In this document: positions 35,337 to 44,632 of the stretch, one piece after another
Numbering within the stretch: the first letter of the stretch is position 1
How the letters are laid out: the number at the start of each line of letters is the position of its first letter
Notes under the pieces: generated by a model
What the model saw: only the letters and a program-made list of their open reading frames with translations
What the model was told of the DNA's origin: nothing
Database searches by the model: none
Made by a program: the position numbers and the translations under genes
Assembly (NCBI RefSeq): GCF_036346295.1
Contig: NZ_CP107819.1
Coordinates: 6,634,001-6,698,000 of the forward strand
Direction: 5' to 3'
Origin: Streptomyces sp. NBC_00536
GTDB lineage: Bacteria; Actinomycetota; Actinomycetes; Streptomycetales; Streptomycetaceae
DNA length: 64,000 bases

Positions 35337-35804
35337 GTGTTCACGAGCGTTTTGATGATCGAGCAGCCTCTGACACCCGTAGACGTGGACTTCGTCACCA
35401 CCCTGCACGGCGACGACCCGGTCTCCTTCTTCGTCCTCATGCAGCCCCGGGGCGACCAGGACCGGCTGCTGCGCGCCATCGACGACGTCGCGCTCGGCGA
35501 GATCCCCGAAGCGCTGCGCGAGGGCGAAGAACCCGAGGGCGAGGCGGCCCGCGGCCCCGCCGAGCAGGCCCTGTCCCACTCGTTGGCGTCCCTGCGGGCC
35601 AAGGGCGCCAAGGCCGTCGGACAGGTCATCGAGGACCACCCGCTCGACAAACTGAAGGCCGTCGTGGCCGAGACGGGCGCCGACGAAGTGATCGTCCTGA
35701 CCGCCCCGCACTTCGTGGAGGAGTTCTTCCACCGGGACTGGGCCTCGCGGGCACGGCACAAGGTCGGGGTTCCGGTGCTCAAACTCTTCGCCCACAACGA
35801 ATAG
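35337..35804 (+). CDS. Conserved hypothetical protein, universal-stress-like fold
   Basis: 155 aa. GTG 35337 (VFTSVLMIEQ) has GAAGGAGAGG 7 bases upstream, so it is preferred over ATG 35319, which overlaps that site. The pattern FFVLMQPRGDQDRLLRAIDDV, ASLRAKGAKAVGQVIEDHPLDKLKAVVAETGADEVIVLTAPHFVEEFFHRDWASRARHKVGVPVLKLF resembles an alternating alpha/beta nucleotide-binding fold like UspA. Homologues are sometimes labelled indole-3-glycerol phosphate synthase; nothing in the sequence supports that. It lies 48 bases upstream of murC in the same direction. Confidence 0.75.
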   Translation: MFTSVLMIEQPLTPVDVDFVTTLHGDDPVSFFVLMQPRGDQDRLLRAIDDVALGEIPEALREGEEPEGEAARGPAEQALSHSLASLRAKGAKAVGQVIEDHPLDKLKAVVAETGADEVIVLTAPHFVEEFFHRDWASRARHKVGVPVLKLFAHNE

Positions 35805-35852
35805 GCTGGGCGCCACGCACACCGTCACGTTTGACCATCAGGAGCGACCTGT

Positions 35853-37247
35853 ATGACGCCCGGCCTGCCGACCGCCATGGAACGGCCCCACTTCATCGGC
35901 ATCGGCGGCGCCGGGATGTCCGGCATCGCGAAGATCCTCGCGCAGCGCGGCGCGCGGGTCGCCGGAAGCGACGCCCGTGACTCCGAGACCGCCGGGGCGC
36001 TGCGCGCCCACGGCGCCACCGTCCACATCGGGCACGCCGCCGGCCACCTCGCCGACGACGCGACCTGCGTGGTCGTCTCCAGCGCCATCCGCGCCGACAA
36101 CCCCGAGCTGGCCCGCGCCGCCGAGCTGGGCGTCCCCGTCGTGCACCGCTCGGACGCGCTCGCCGCGCTGATGGACGGCCTGCGCCCGATCGCGGTGGCC
36201 GGTACGCACGGCAAGACCACCACCACCTCGATGCTGGCGGTGTCCCTCTCGGCCCTGGGCCTGGACCCCTCCTACGCCATCGGCGGCGACCTGGACGCCC
36301 CCGGCTCCAACGCCCACCACGGCGAGGGCGACATCTTCGTCGCCGAGGCGGATGAAAGCGACCGCAGCTTCCACAAGTACGCGCCCCAGGTCGCCATCGT
36401 CCTCAACAGCGAGCTGGACCACCACGCGAACTACGCCTCGATGGAGGAGATCCACGACTCCTTCGAGACCTTCGTCGGCAAGATCGTCCCCGGCGGCACC
36501 CTGGTCGTCTCCGCCGACCAGGAGGGCGCCGTCGAGCTGACCCGCCGGGTCCGCGACCTGTCCTCCGTCAACGTCGTCACCTACGGCGAGACCGAGACCG
36601 CCGATGTCCGCGTCCTGAAGATCACCCCGCGCGGGCTGGCCGGCGAGGTCACCGTCCTCATCGGCGGCAAGCTGCTCACCTTCACCGTCTCGGTGCCCGG
36701 CCGCCACTACGCGCTCAACGCCGTCGCCGCCCTCGCCGCGGGCGTGGCCCTCGGCATCCCGGCGCACAACCTGGCCTCCGCGCTCGGCAAGTACACCGGC
36801 GTCAAGCGCCGCCTCCAGCTCAAGGGCGAGGCGGCGGGCGTGCAGGTCATCGACTCCTACGCGCACCACCCCACCGAGATGACCGCCGACCTGGAGGCCA
36901 TCCGCGGCGCCGCCGGTGACTCCCGGATCCTGGTCGTCTTCCAGCCGCACCTCTTCTCCCGCACCCAGGAACTGGGCAAGGAGATGGGCCAGGCCCTCGC
37001 GCTGGCCGACGCCTCCGTGGTCCTCGACATCTACCCGGCCCGCGAGGACCCGGTCCCCGGGGTCACCAGCGAGATCATCATCGCCGCGGCGCGCGCCGCG
37101 AACGCCGACGTCAGCGCCGAGCACGACAAGGACGCCGTCGCGGAGGTCATCGCGGGAATGGTGAAGCCCGGCGACCTCGTTCTCACCATGGGGGCGGGTG
37201 ACGTGACCGACCTGGGGCCGGCCATCCTGGCCCGGCTGGCGAACTGA
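35853..37247 (+). CDS. murC: UDP-N-acetylmuramate--L-alanine ligase
   Basis: 464 aa; ATG 35853 with AGGAG ~9 bases upstream. It joins L-alanine to UDP-MurNAc using ATP in cytoplasmic peptidoglycan synthesis. GIGGAGMSGIAKIL at the N-terminus (UDP binding), ATP loop VAGTHGKTTTTSM (~115-127), AEADESDRSF, NSELDHHANY, and IDSYAHHPTEM. It is outside the main dcw division cluster, as often in Streptomyces. msrB follows 14 bases later and is probably co-transcribed. Confidence 0.97.
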   Translation: MTPGLPTAMERPHFIGIGGAGMSGIAKILAQRGARVAGSDARDSETAGALRAHGATVHIGHAAGHLADDATCVVVSSAIRADNPELARAAELGVPVVHRSDALAALMDGLRPIAVAGTHGKTTTTSMLAVSLSALGLDPSYAIGGDLDAPGSNAHHGEGDIFVAEADESDRSFHKYAPQVAIVLNSELDHHANYASMEEIHDSFETFVGKIVPGGTLVVSADQEGAVELTRRVRDLSSVNVVTYGETETADVRVLKITPRGLAGEVTVLIGGKLLTFTVSVPGRHYALNAVAALAAGVALGIPAHNLASALGKYTGVKRRLQLKGEAAGVQVIDSYAHHPTEMTADLEAIRGAAGDSRILVVFQPHLFSRTQELGKEMGQALALADASVVLDIYPAREDPVPGVTSEIIIAAARAANADVSAEHDKDAVAEVIAGMVKPGDLVLTMGAGDVTDLGPAILARLAN

Positions 37248-37261
37248 AGGGGAGAGGCGCG

Positions 37262-37669
37262 ATGGCGTACGAGATCGAGAAGCCCGACGAGCAGTGGCAG
37301 ACGGAGCTGACCCCGTCGGAGTACCAGGTGCTGCGGCTGGCCGGGACCGAACCCGCCTTCCGCGGTGAGTACACGGACACCACCACGCCCGGCGTCTACT
37401 CCTGCCGGGCCTGCGGCTCCGAACTGTTCCGCTCCACGGAGAAGTTCGAGTCGCACTGCGGCTGGCCGTCCTTCTTCGACCCGAAGGACTCCGAGGCGGT
37501 CGAGCTGATCGCGGACACCGCGCACGGCATGGTCCGCACCGAGGTCCGCTGCGCGAAGTGCGGCTCCCACCTGGGACACGTCTTCGAGGGCGAGGGCTAC
37601 CCCACGCCGACCGACCAGCGCTACTGCATCAACTCCATCTCCCTGCGCCTGGCCCCCGAAGAGGGCTGA
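37262..37669 (+). CDS. msrB: Peptide-methionine (R)-S-oxide reductase
   Basis: 135 aa, normal length. Zinc-binding pairs CRACG and CAKCG; HCGWPSFFDP; HLGHVFEGEG; catalytic Cys in RYCINSISL. It reduces R-methionine sulfoxide in oxidised proteins. A GGGGAGAGGCG site precedes the ATG. It sits directly behind murC; a shared transcript is likely. Confidence 0.97.
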   Translation: MAYEIEKPDEQWQTELTPSEYQVLRLAGTEPAFRGEYTDTTTPGVYSCRACGSELFRSTEKFESHCGWPSFFDPKDSEAVELIADTAHGMVRTEVRCAKCGSHLGHVFEGEGYPTPTDQRYCINSISLRLAPEEG

Positions 37670-37687
37670 GCACACCGCACGTTCCGC

Positions 37688-37727
37688 ACGCCGGGGCCCG
37701 CTGTCATCGGACAGCGGGCCCCGGCGT
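37688..37727 (+). terminator. Hairpin terminator after msrB
   Basis: Perfect 18-bp stem (37688-37705 / 37710-37727) with an ATCG loop, beginning 19 bases after the msrB stop. Confidence 0.85.
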
Positions 37728-37890
37728 CGTCGTACCCGGCGCCGCCGCGGGGGCCGACGCGGCTTCCGTTAGCCGGTTGTACCGCGGCGCGTCATGGAGG
37801 AGTCCCCTGCCGGTGGGCCGGGCACGTTGTCCTTGGGTCGCCCCTCAGCGCCCCGCAGCACCCCTCCTCACCCCCAGAGGTCCTCACACC

Positions 37891-39954
37891 ATGGCAGAAC
37901 TCGATCGTCGCCGGTTCCTGCAGATCACGGGCGGCGCCGCCGCCGCCACGCTGCTCTCGGAGAGCATCGCCCGCGCCGCCGCCATCCCCGCGCAGGGCAC
38001 GACCGGCACCATCCAGGACATCGAGCACATCGTCGTACTGATGCAGGAAAATCGTTCCTTCGACCAGTACTTCGGCACGATGAAGGGCGTACGCGGCTTC
38101 GGTGACCCGCGCCCGGTCCTCCAGGACAACGGCAAGTCCGTCTTCTACCAGTCCAACGGGACCAAGGACATCCTGCCGTTCCACCCCACGGTCAACGACC
38201 TGGGCATGCAGTTCGTCGAGGGCCTCAACCACGACTGGGCCGGCGGTCACCAGGCCTACAACAACGGCAAGTACGACAAGTGGGTCCCGGCCAAGACCAC
38301 GACCACCATGTCGTACATGAACCGGAACGACATCCCGTTCCACTACGCCCTCGCCGACGCCTTCACCGTCTGCGACGCCTACCACTGCTCCTTCATCGGA
38401 GCCACCGACCCCAACCGCTACTACCTCTGGTCCGGTCACACCGGCAACGACGGCACCGGCGGCGGCCCGGTCCTCGGCAACCAGGAGGCGGGGTACGGCT
38501 GGAAGACCTACCCCGAGCGCCTGGAGTCGGCCGGGGTCTCCTGGAAGGTCTACCAGGACGTCGGCGACGGGCTGAACGCGGCCGGATCCTGGGGCTGGAT
38601 CAGCGACGCCTTCCGCGGGAACTACGGCGACAACTCGCTGCTGTACTTCAACTCGTTCCGCAACGCCCAGCCCGGTGACGCCCTGTACGAGAAGGCCCGT
38701 ACCGGTACGAACGCCAAGGCGGGCGACGGCTACTTCGACAAGCTCCGCGCCGACGTGCAGAGCGGCAACCTGCCGAAGGTCTCCTGGATAGCGGCGCCCG
38801 AGGCCTTCAGCGAGCACCCGAACTGGCCCACCAACTTCGGCGCCTGGTACATCTCCCAGGTCCTCGACGCGCTGACCTCGAACCCGGCCGTGTGGGCGAA
38901 GACCGCCCTCTTCATCACCTACGACGAGAACGACGGCTTCTTCGACCACGTCGTCCCGCCGTACCCGCCGGCCTCCTCGTCCTGGGGCCTGTCCACCGCC
39001 GACGTCACCAAGGACCTCTACACCGGCGGGGTCTCCGGCTACGCGGCCGGTCCCTACGGGCTCGGCCCGCGCGTGCCGATGATCGTGGTCTCGCCGTGGA
39101 GCAAGGGCGGCTACGTCTGCTCCGAGACCTTCGACCACACCTCGGTGATCCGCTTCATGGAGAAGCGCTTCGGCGTCCAGGAGCCCAACATCTCGCCGTG
39201 GCGCCGCGCCGTCTGCGGTGACCTGACCGCGGCCTTCGACTTCACGCAGGCCGACGCCGCCCCCGCAGCGCTGCCGTCCACCGCGGGCTACCTGCCGCCC
39301 GACCACAACGCGCACGCCTCCTACCACCCGGTCCCGCCGGCCACCGGCGCCCTGCCGGTGCAGGAGCCGGGCTCCAAGCCCACCCGCGCGCTCGGCTACG
39401 CCCCGTACGTGGACGGCAAGGCCACCGTCTCCACCGGCAAGTTCACCCTCACCTTCGCCAGCGGCCCGGCGCTGGGCGCGCACTTCCACAGCACCTCGGG
39501 CAACCGTACGGACGGCCCCTGGCCCTACACGGTCGAGGCGGGCAAGACCCTCTCCGACACCTGGAGCACCAGCAGCTCCACCGGCAACCAGATCAACCTC
39601 TCGGTCTGGGGGCCCAACGGCTTCCTGCGCACCTTCAAGGGCCCGGCGAAGAAGGCCGGTCCCGAGGTGACCGCCCGCCACGTCACGGCGTCCGGCAACC
39701 TGGACCTGTCCATGACCAACACGGGCACGGCCGCCGTCAACCTCACGGTGACCAATGCCTACGGCGGCGCCGCGCAGACCTTCAAGGTGCTCGCCGGGGC
39801 CACGGTCGCGTACACCGTGAACCTCCAGGCCACGGGCCGCTGGTACGACGTGAAGGTCGTCTCGGACGCGGACGCGACCTTCCTGCGCCGCTTCGCGGGC
39901 CACGTGGAGACGGGCGCCCCGGGCGTCTCCGACCCGGCGATCAAGACGGCCTGA
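37891..39954 (+). CDS. Phosphocholine-specific phospholipase C, Tat-exported
   Basis: 687 aa from ATG 37891. Tat signal DRRRFLQITGGAAAATLL at the N-terminus. The phosphoesterase domain has HIVVLMQENRSFDQYFGTMKGVRGF, LNHDWAGGHQAYNNGK, CDAYHCSFIGATDPNR, ITYDENDGFFDHVVPP and VPMIVVSPWSKGGYVCS with FDHTSVIRFME, as in the acid-phosphatase-superfamily phospholipases C. Two small C-terminal repeat domains follow (~525-670), typical of this family. It hydrolyses phosphatidylcholine-type lipids outside the cell. Homologues are commonly induced by phosphate limitation; no clear PHO box was identified here. Confidence 0.95.
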   Translation: MAELDRRRFLQITGGAAAATLLSESIARAAAIPAQGTTGTIQDIEHIVVLMQENRSFDQYFGTMKGVRGFGDPRPVLQDNGKSVFYQSNGTKDILPFHPTVNDLGMQFVEGLNHDWAGGHQAYNNGKYDKWVPAKTTTTMSYMNRNDIPFHYALADAFTVCDAYHCSFIGATDPNRYYLWSGHTGNDGTGGGPVLGNQEAGYGWKTYPERLESAGVSWKVYQDVGDGLNAAGSWGWISDAFRGNYGDNSLLYFNSFRNAQPGDALYEKARTGTNAKAGDGYFDKLRADVQSGNLPKVSWIAAPEAFSEHPNWPTNFGAWYISQVLDALTSNPAVWAKTALFITYDENDGFFDHVVPPYPPASSSWGLSTADVTKDLYTGGVSGYAAGPYGLGPRVPMIVVSPWSKGGYVCSETFDHTSVIRFMEKRFGVQEPNISPWRRAVCGDLTAAFDFTQADAAPAALPSTAGYLPPDHNAHASYHPVPPATGALPVQEPGSKPTRALGYAPYVDGKATVSTGKFTLTFASGPALGAHFHSTSGNRTDGPWPYTVEAGKTLSDTWSTSSSTGNQINLSVWGPNGFLRTFKGPAKKAGPEVTARHVTASGNLDLSMTNTGTAAVNLTVTNAYGGAAQTFKVLAGATVAYTVNLQATGRWYDVKVVSDADATFLRRFAGHVETGAPGVSDPAIKTA

Positions 39955-39968
39955 CCCGCGCCGCGCCC

Positions 39969-40000
39969 CGTCCGGGGCCCGCTGCGGCGGGCCCCGGACG
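39969..40000. terminator. Hairpin terminator between phospholipase and esterase
   Basis: Perfect 14-bp stem (39969-39982 / 39987-40000), loop TGCG, between convergent genes. Confidence 0.8.
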
Positions 40001-40062
40001 GGTGTGACGGCGCGGGTCCGCCGCTCGGCCCGGGTGCCGGTCCTGGGCGCGGGCCCGCCCGC

Positions 40063-41178
40063 TCAGTCCGGCTGTCGCAGCCGTCCCACAAGCCACTCCA
40101 GCGCCGGCTGGACCTCCCGCCCCCACGTCTCGTAGTTGTGCCCGCCGCTGTCCAGCACGATCGAGGACACCCGGGCCGGCGGCCGCACCGCCGCGATGAA
40201 CTCCAGCGTCTGCGGGTACTGCTTCTCGCCCTTGCGGCTACTGGCCACCAGCAGGGACACCGGCGGCTGCGGCCGCGTCCGCAGCCGCCACAGCAGGTCG
40301 TTCTCCCGCCGCAGCGCCGCGTCCCCGCCGAACAGGTCGCCCGTCTCGTCGTCCCGCGCCGCCTGGTACGAGGCCGAGAGCCCCGCCGCGGCCCGGTAGG
40401 CGTCCGGTGCCCGCAGGGCCAGCTTCAGCGCGCAGTACCCGCCCACCGAATTGCCGATCACGCCCCACGCCCGCGGGTCCCGGGTGAGCCGGTAGTGCGC
40501 CGCGACGGCCTCCGGCAGGTCCCGCGAGAAAAACGTTTCCACCTGCGGTCCGTCCGGTACGTCCACACACTCGGTGTCGCGCGGCGGCGCCACCGTCGGG
40601 GTCATCATCACCAGCACCGCGGGCCGCATCTTCCCCGCCCGGACCGAGTCCAGCGCCAGCTGCGGGTACCGGAACAGGTCGATCAGCACCCGCGTCGTGC
40701 TCGGGTACCCGCTCAGCGCCAGCACCACCGGGAACCGCGCCCGCTCCGCCGCGTCCGCCCGCAGGAACTCCGGCGGCAGATGGACGTACGCCTGCCCCCT
40801 CAGCCCGCTACGGGCCCCGCGCACCGTCACCGCCTCGATCCGCCCGATCTCCGCCGGGTCGTCCGAGCCCCGGTAGCGCCAGGAGTGGGTGCCGCGCACC
40901 ACCAGGCCGCGCGCCCCCTGGTCCTGCCCGGCCGCCACCGGCGCGTCCCGGGACAGGGACAGCAGGTCGCTCCAGGAGGAGTAGAAGCCGTAGGTGTGGT
41001 TCACCGCGAGCAGCAGCGGCAGGCCCATGGTGAGGGTGATCGCCAGCTGGAGCCCGATCCGGCCGAGCACCGGCCGCAGCCCCGGTCCGGCCAGCCGGGG
41101 CCAGGCCCACACGACGGCCGCCACGAACACCACGCCCGCCACGATCAGCGCGGTGACGAGGACGGGAACCATGGCCAT
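40063..41178 (-). CDS. Membrane-anchored esterase (esterase D/mycolyltransferase-like fold)
   Basis: 371 aa from ATG 41178 (second ATG 41172 possible). Two hydrophobic helices in the first ~60 residues (VLVTALIVAGVVFVAAVVWAW and LQLAITLTMGLPLLLAVN) anchor a catalytic domain outside or at the membrane. Esterase pattern: VVLALSGYPSTTRVL, MMTPTVAPPRDTECVD, nucleophile in VIGNSVGGYCALKLA, and a His in LDSGGHNYETW. It resembles the Ag85/esterase-D fold widely found in Actinobacteria. Substrate unknown. Confidence 0.83.
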   Translation of the reverse strand: MAMVPVLVTALIVAGVVFVAAVVWAWPRLAGPGLRPVLGRIGLQLAITLTMGLPLLLAVNHTYGFYSSWSDLLSLSRDAPVAAGQDQGARGLVVRGTHSWRYRGSDDPAEIGRIEAVTVRGARSGLRGQAYVHLPPEFLRADAAERARFPVVLALSGYPSTTRVLIDLFRYPQLALDSVRAGKMRPAVLVMMTPTVAPPRDTECVDVPDGPQVETFFSRDLPEAVAAHYRLTRDPRAWGVIGNSVGGYCALKLALRAPDAYRAAAGLSASYQAARDDETGDLFGGDAALRRENDLLWRLRTRPQPPVSLLVASSRKGEKQYPQTLEFIAAVRPPARVSSIVLDSGGHNYETWGREVQPALEWLVGRLRQPD

Positions 41179-41227
41179 GATCTTGCCAGGCCGGTCCGCG
41201 GGCCGCCGCCCGGGGGGACGCGAAAAG

Positions 41228-41266
41228 CCCGTGGGGGGTACGAGGAAACCTCGTACCCCCCACGGG
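41228..41266 (-). terminator. Intrinsic terminator of the tRNA-His gene
   Basis: Perfect 18-bp stem (41228-41245 / 41249-41266) with an AAA loop. On the minus strand it is followed by GCTTTTCG, giving a short U-tract. It lies 5 bases past the tRNA 3' end. Confidence 0.88.
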
Positions 41267-41271
41267 ATCAG

Positions 41272-41345
41272 GGTGAGTGACGGGACTTGAACCCGCGGCC
41301 ACCTGGACCACAACCAGGTGCTCTACCAACTGAGCTACACCCACC
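41272..41345 (-). tRNA. tRNA-His (GTG anticodon)
   Basis: Read on the minus strand: acceptor GTGGGTG pairing with CACTCAC (one G-T wobble), D arm AGCTCAGTTGGTAGAGC, anticodon stem-loop CCTGGTTGTGGTCCAGG with anticodon GTG, T arm CGGGTTCAAGTCCCG. The extra 5' G (41345) and discriminator C (41272), identity marks of tRNA-His, are both present. CCA is not encoded. It is a single gene with its own terminator and no neighbouring tRNA. Confidence 0.96.
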
Positions 41346-41531
41346 ACGAAGGGCGGCGGACCGCCCGTTCGATGTGCATGCACAGCATAGCCGATCAGGG
41401 AGGTGGTCCCGCGACACCGTTTCCGCGGCCCGCCCGCCCCGCCCGCCGGCCCCGGATTCCGACCCGCCCGCCCCGGATTCCGACCGGCGCGGCCGTCGCG
41501 CTCGCCGCACCGCTCACGGCAGGATCGCCCC
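41346..41531. promoter_or_regulatory. tRNA-His promoter region with 21-bp direct repeat
   Basis: Upstream region for tRNA-His (leftward) and the M24 peptidase (rightward). CCCCGGATTCCGACC occurs at 41450-41464 and 41471-41485 (21-bp period). No coding evidence. Confidence 0.4.
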
Positions 41532-42683
41532 ATGGCCTTCGACACCGCACCCCCCGCCGCGTCCGACACCGTCCCCGAGCCGTTCACCGCCGCCGACTAC
41601 GCGGCCCGGATGGCCGCCGCCGCGCAGAGCGCCGCCGACGCCGGGCTGGCCGGTCTGCTGATCGCCCCCGGCCCCGACCTCACCCACCTCACCGGCTACC
41701 GCCCCGTGGACACCGAGCGGCTGACCCTGCTCGTGCTGGCCGCGGGGCAGGACCCGGTGCTCGTCGTCCCCACCCTGGAAGCCCCCGACGCGGCCGCGGC
41801 GCCGGGCGCGGGGGCGCTCACCCTGCGCGACTGGACCGACGGCAAGAACCCCTACGGCGTCACCGCCCCGCTGCTCGACGTGTCCGGCCGCTTCGGGGTC
41901 AGTGACAACACCTGGGCGCTCCATCTGCTGGGCCTCCAGCGCGAGTTGCCCACCACCTCCCACGTCTCGCTCACCGACGCCCTGCCCATGCTGCGCGCGG
42001 TCAAGGACGCGCGCGAGCTGGCCCGGCTGGAGGCGGCGGGGGCCGCCGCCGACGCCGCGTACGCCCGGATCCTCGGAGTCCGCTTCGCCGGGCGCGCGGA
42101 GACCGAGGTCGCCGCCGACCTGGCCGCCCTGCTGCGCGAACACGGCCACTCCCAGGTCGACTTCACCGTGGTCGGCTCCGGACCCAACGGGGCCAACCCG
42201 CACCACGAGGCGGGCGCGCGGGTGATCGAACACGGCGACATGGTGGTCCTGGACTTCGGCGGCCTCAAGCACGGCTACGGCTCCGACATCTCCCGCACCG
42301 TCCACGTCGGCGAACCGACGGCCGAGGAGCAGCGCGTCCACGACATCGTCCGCGAGGCCCAGCGGACCGCCGTGGCGGCGGTCCGGCCGGGCATCGCCTG
42401 CCAGGACGTGGACCGGGCGGCCCGTGCCGTGATCACCGAGTTCGGCTACGGCGAGCGGTTCATCCACCGCACCGGCCACGGCATCGGCGTCACCACGCAC
42501 GAACCGCCCTACATGATCGAGGGCGAGGAGCAACCGCTCGTCCCCGGCATGTGCTTCTCCGTCGAGCCCGGCATCTACCTCCCCGGCCGCTTCGGCGTCC
42601 GGATCGAGGACATCGTGACGGTCACCGAGGACGGCGGGCGCAGCTTCAACAACGCCCCGCACGAACTCGCGATCGTCGAGTAA
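41532..42683 (+). CDS. M24 family metallopeptidase (Xaa-Pro aminopeptidase type)
   Basis: 383 aa; AGGA 8 bases before ATG 41532. N-terminal creatinase-like domain (~20-150) and C-terminal pita-bread domain with the five metal ligands: VVLDFGG and GSDISRT (two Asp), HRTGHGIG (His), SVEPGIYLPG (Glu) and RIEDIV (Glu). It removes N-terminal residues preceding proline from peptides. Cytoplasmic (no signal). Confidence 0.92.
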   Translation: MAFDTAPPAASDTVPEPFTAADYAARMAAAAQSAADAGLAGLLIAPGPDLTHLTGYRPVDTERLTLLVLAAGQDPVLVVPTLEAPDAAAAPGAGALTLRDWTDGKNPYGVTAPLLDVSGRFGVSDNTWALHLLGLQRELPTTSHVSLTDALPMLRAVKDARELARLEAAGAAADAAYARILGVRFAGRAETEVAADLAALLREHGHSQVDFTVVGSGPNGANPHHEAGARVIEHGDMVVLDFGGLKHGYGSDISRTVHVGEPTAEEQRVHDIVREAQRTAVAAVRPGIACQDVDRAARAVITEFGYGERFIHRTGHGIGVTTHEPPYMIEGEEQPLVPGMCFSVEPGIYLPGRFGVRIEDIVTVTEDGGRSFNNAPHELAIVE

Positions 42684-42720
42684 CGCCCGTACAAGGCCCG
42701 TAGGCGGAAAACGGCCGCGC

Positions 42721-44493
42721 TCACGGACCCAGGACGGCCGCCGACTCGCCCGGCAGGTGGAGGCGGCCGTCCGGCCCCGGGTGCTCCAGCGGCTCCCACG
42801 AGGCCAGCACCCGTACGCCGTTGCGGCCCAGCGCGATGGTCACCGGCTCGGCGGACAGGTTGACCGCGACCCGGACGTCCCCGCGCCGGAAGGTCACCCA
42901 GCGGCGCTCCTCGTCGCAGGCCACCCGGACCGCCGCGAGATCGGGGTCCCGCAGGTCGGGCAGGGTCCGCCGGAGCGTGATCAGCGCCCGGTACCACTCC
43001 AGCAGCCGGTCGTGCCCGGCCTCCCGCGGCTCGGCCCAGTCCAGGCAGGACCGCTCCCGGGTCGCCGGGTCCTGCGGGTCCGGGATCTCCTCCGCCTTCC
43101 AGCCGTGCGCCGCGAACTCCCGGCGGCGGCCCGTGCGCACCGCCTCCGCGAGCGCCGGGTCGGGATGGTCGGTGAAGTACTGCCAGGGGGTCCCCGCCCC
43201 CCACTCCTCGCCCATGAACAGCATCGGCACGAAGGGCCCCGTCAGGGCCAGGGTCGCGGCGCAGGCCAGCAGCCCGGGGGAGAGGGACGCGGCGAGCCGG
43301 TCGCCGAGCGCCCGGTTCCCGATCTGGTCGTGGGTCTGGGCGTAGCCGAGGAAGCGGTGCGCGGGGGTGCGGCGCCGGTCCACCGGGCGGCCGTGGGTGC
43401 GGCCCCGGAAGGAGGACCAGGTCCCGTCGTGGAAGAAGGCCCGGGTCATGGTCTTGGCGAGGGCGGTGAGCGGGGCGCGGGCGAAGTCGGCGTAGTAGCC
43501 CTGGGACTCGCCGGTCAGCGCGCAGTGCAGGGCGTGGTGGAAGTCGTCGTTCCACTGCGCGGTGAGGCCCAGCCCGCCGGCCGTGCGCGGGGTCGTGGTC
43601 CGCGGATCGCACTGGTCGGATTCGGCGATGAGGAAGACCGGGCGGGCGGCCTCGGCGGCGAACGCGTCCACAGCCGCGGCCAGTTCCTCCAGGAAGGTCA
43701 GCGCCCGGCCGTCGGCCAGCGCGTGCACGGCGTCCAGCCGGAGCCCGTCGATCCGGTAGTCCCGCAGCCAGCCGAGCGCACTGCCCAGGAGGTACGCGCG
43801 GACCTCGTCGGAGCCGGGCGCGTCCAGGTTGACCGCCGCGCCCCACGGGGTGTGGTGGGTGTCGGTGAAGTACGGGCCGAAGGCCGGGAGGTGGTTGCCG
43901 GACGGGCCGAGGTGGTTGTGCACCACGTCCAGCACCACCCCGAGCCCGGCGGTGTGCGCGGCCTCGACGAAGCGGGCGAGCCCGGCCGGGCCGCCGTACG
44001 GCTCGTGCACGGCCCAGGGCGCGACCCCGTCGTAACCCCAGCCGTGCCGCCCCGGGAAGGAGCAGACGGGCATCAGCTCCACGTGCGTGACGCCGAGGGC
44101 CGTGAGGTGGGGCAGCCGGGCGGCGGCCGCGTCGAAGGTGCCCTCGGGGGTGAAGGTGCCGATGTGCAGCTCGTACAGGACGGCGTCCTGGAGGGAGGTG
44201 CGGGGCGCGGGGGCCGGGGCGGCGGGGAACAGCGCTTCGAGGTCCACCACCGCCGAGAGCCCGTCCGGGCCGTCGGGCAGCCGCCGGCCGCGGGGATCGG
44301 GCCGTACGGGCGGCGGATCCCCGTGCGGTGCATCGGCTTCGTCCAGAACGAACCCGTACCGGTCCCCGTCGGCGGCGGGCGCCTCGGCGGTCCACCAGCC
44401 GTCCCGCTCCGGATCGGGAGCCATGGCCCGCGTGCCGTCGTTCAGCCGCAGACCCACCTGTCCTGCCTGCGGTGCCCACACCTCGAACTGCAT
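42721..44493 (-). CDS. treZ: Malto-oligosyltrehalose trehalohydrolase
   Basis: 590 aa from ATG 44493 (MQFEVWAP), with GAGGGG ~7 bases upstream; a start 9 codons earlier is possible. GH13 enzyme that releases trehalose from maltooligosyl-trehalose made by TreY. N-terminal carbohydrate-binding-like region (~1-90), then ELHIGTFTPEGTFDAA, DVVHNHLGPSGN, catalytic Asp in GLRLDAVHAL (~250), Glu in IAESDQ (~290) and Asp in THDQIGNRALG (~386). TreY is ~7 kb away here, not adjacent. Confidence 0.94.
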   Translation of the reverse strand: MQFEVWAPQAGQVGLRLNDGTRAMAPDPERDGWWTAEAPAADGDRYGFVLDEADAPHGDPPPVRPDPRGRRLPDGPDGLSAVVDLEALFPAAPAPAPRTSLQDAVLYELHIGTFTPEGTFDAAAARLPHLTALGVTHVELMPVCSFPGRHGWGYDGVAPWAVHEPYGGPAGLARFVEAAHTAGLGVVLDVVHNHLGPSGNHLPAFGPYFTDTHHTPWGAAVNLDAPGSDEVRAYLLGSALGWLRDYRIDGLRLDAVHALADGRALTFLEELAAAVDAFAAEAARPVFLIAESDQCDPRTTTPRTAGGLGLTAQWNDDFHHALHCALTGESQGYYADFARAPLTALAKTMTRAFFHDGTWSSFRGRTHGRPVDRRRTPAHRFLGYAQTHDQIGNRALGDRLAASLSPGLLACAATLALTGPFVPMLFMGEEWGAGTPWQYFTDHPDPALAEAVRTGRRREFAAHGWKAEEIPDPQDPATRERSCLDWAEPREAGHDRLLEWYRALITLRRTLPDLRDPDLAAVRVACDEERRWVTFRRGDVRVAVNLSAEPVTIALGRNGVRVLASWEPLEHPGPDGRLHLPGESAAVLGP

Positions 44494-44632
44494 GGACGGT
44501 CCCCTCGTCTCGGGCGGCAACCGGCGTTCGTGCCACGACGGCCACGTGATCCGGCTTGACGCGGCCCATCATCGCGGGCCGGACGCGGGAGTTCTGGACA
44601 CTTGGTGCACGACGGGCCGACAATCACCCTTT

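Noticed and set aside
35337..35804. Indole-3-glycerol phosphate synthase assignment
   Set aside because: At 155 residues it is too short for that TIM barrel and none of its phosphate-binding motifs is present.
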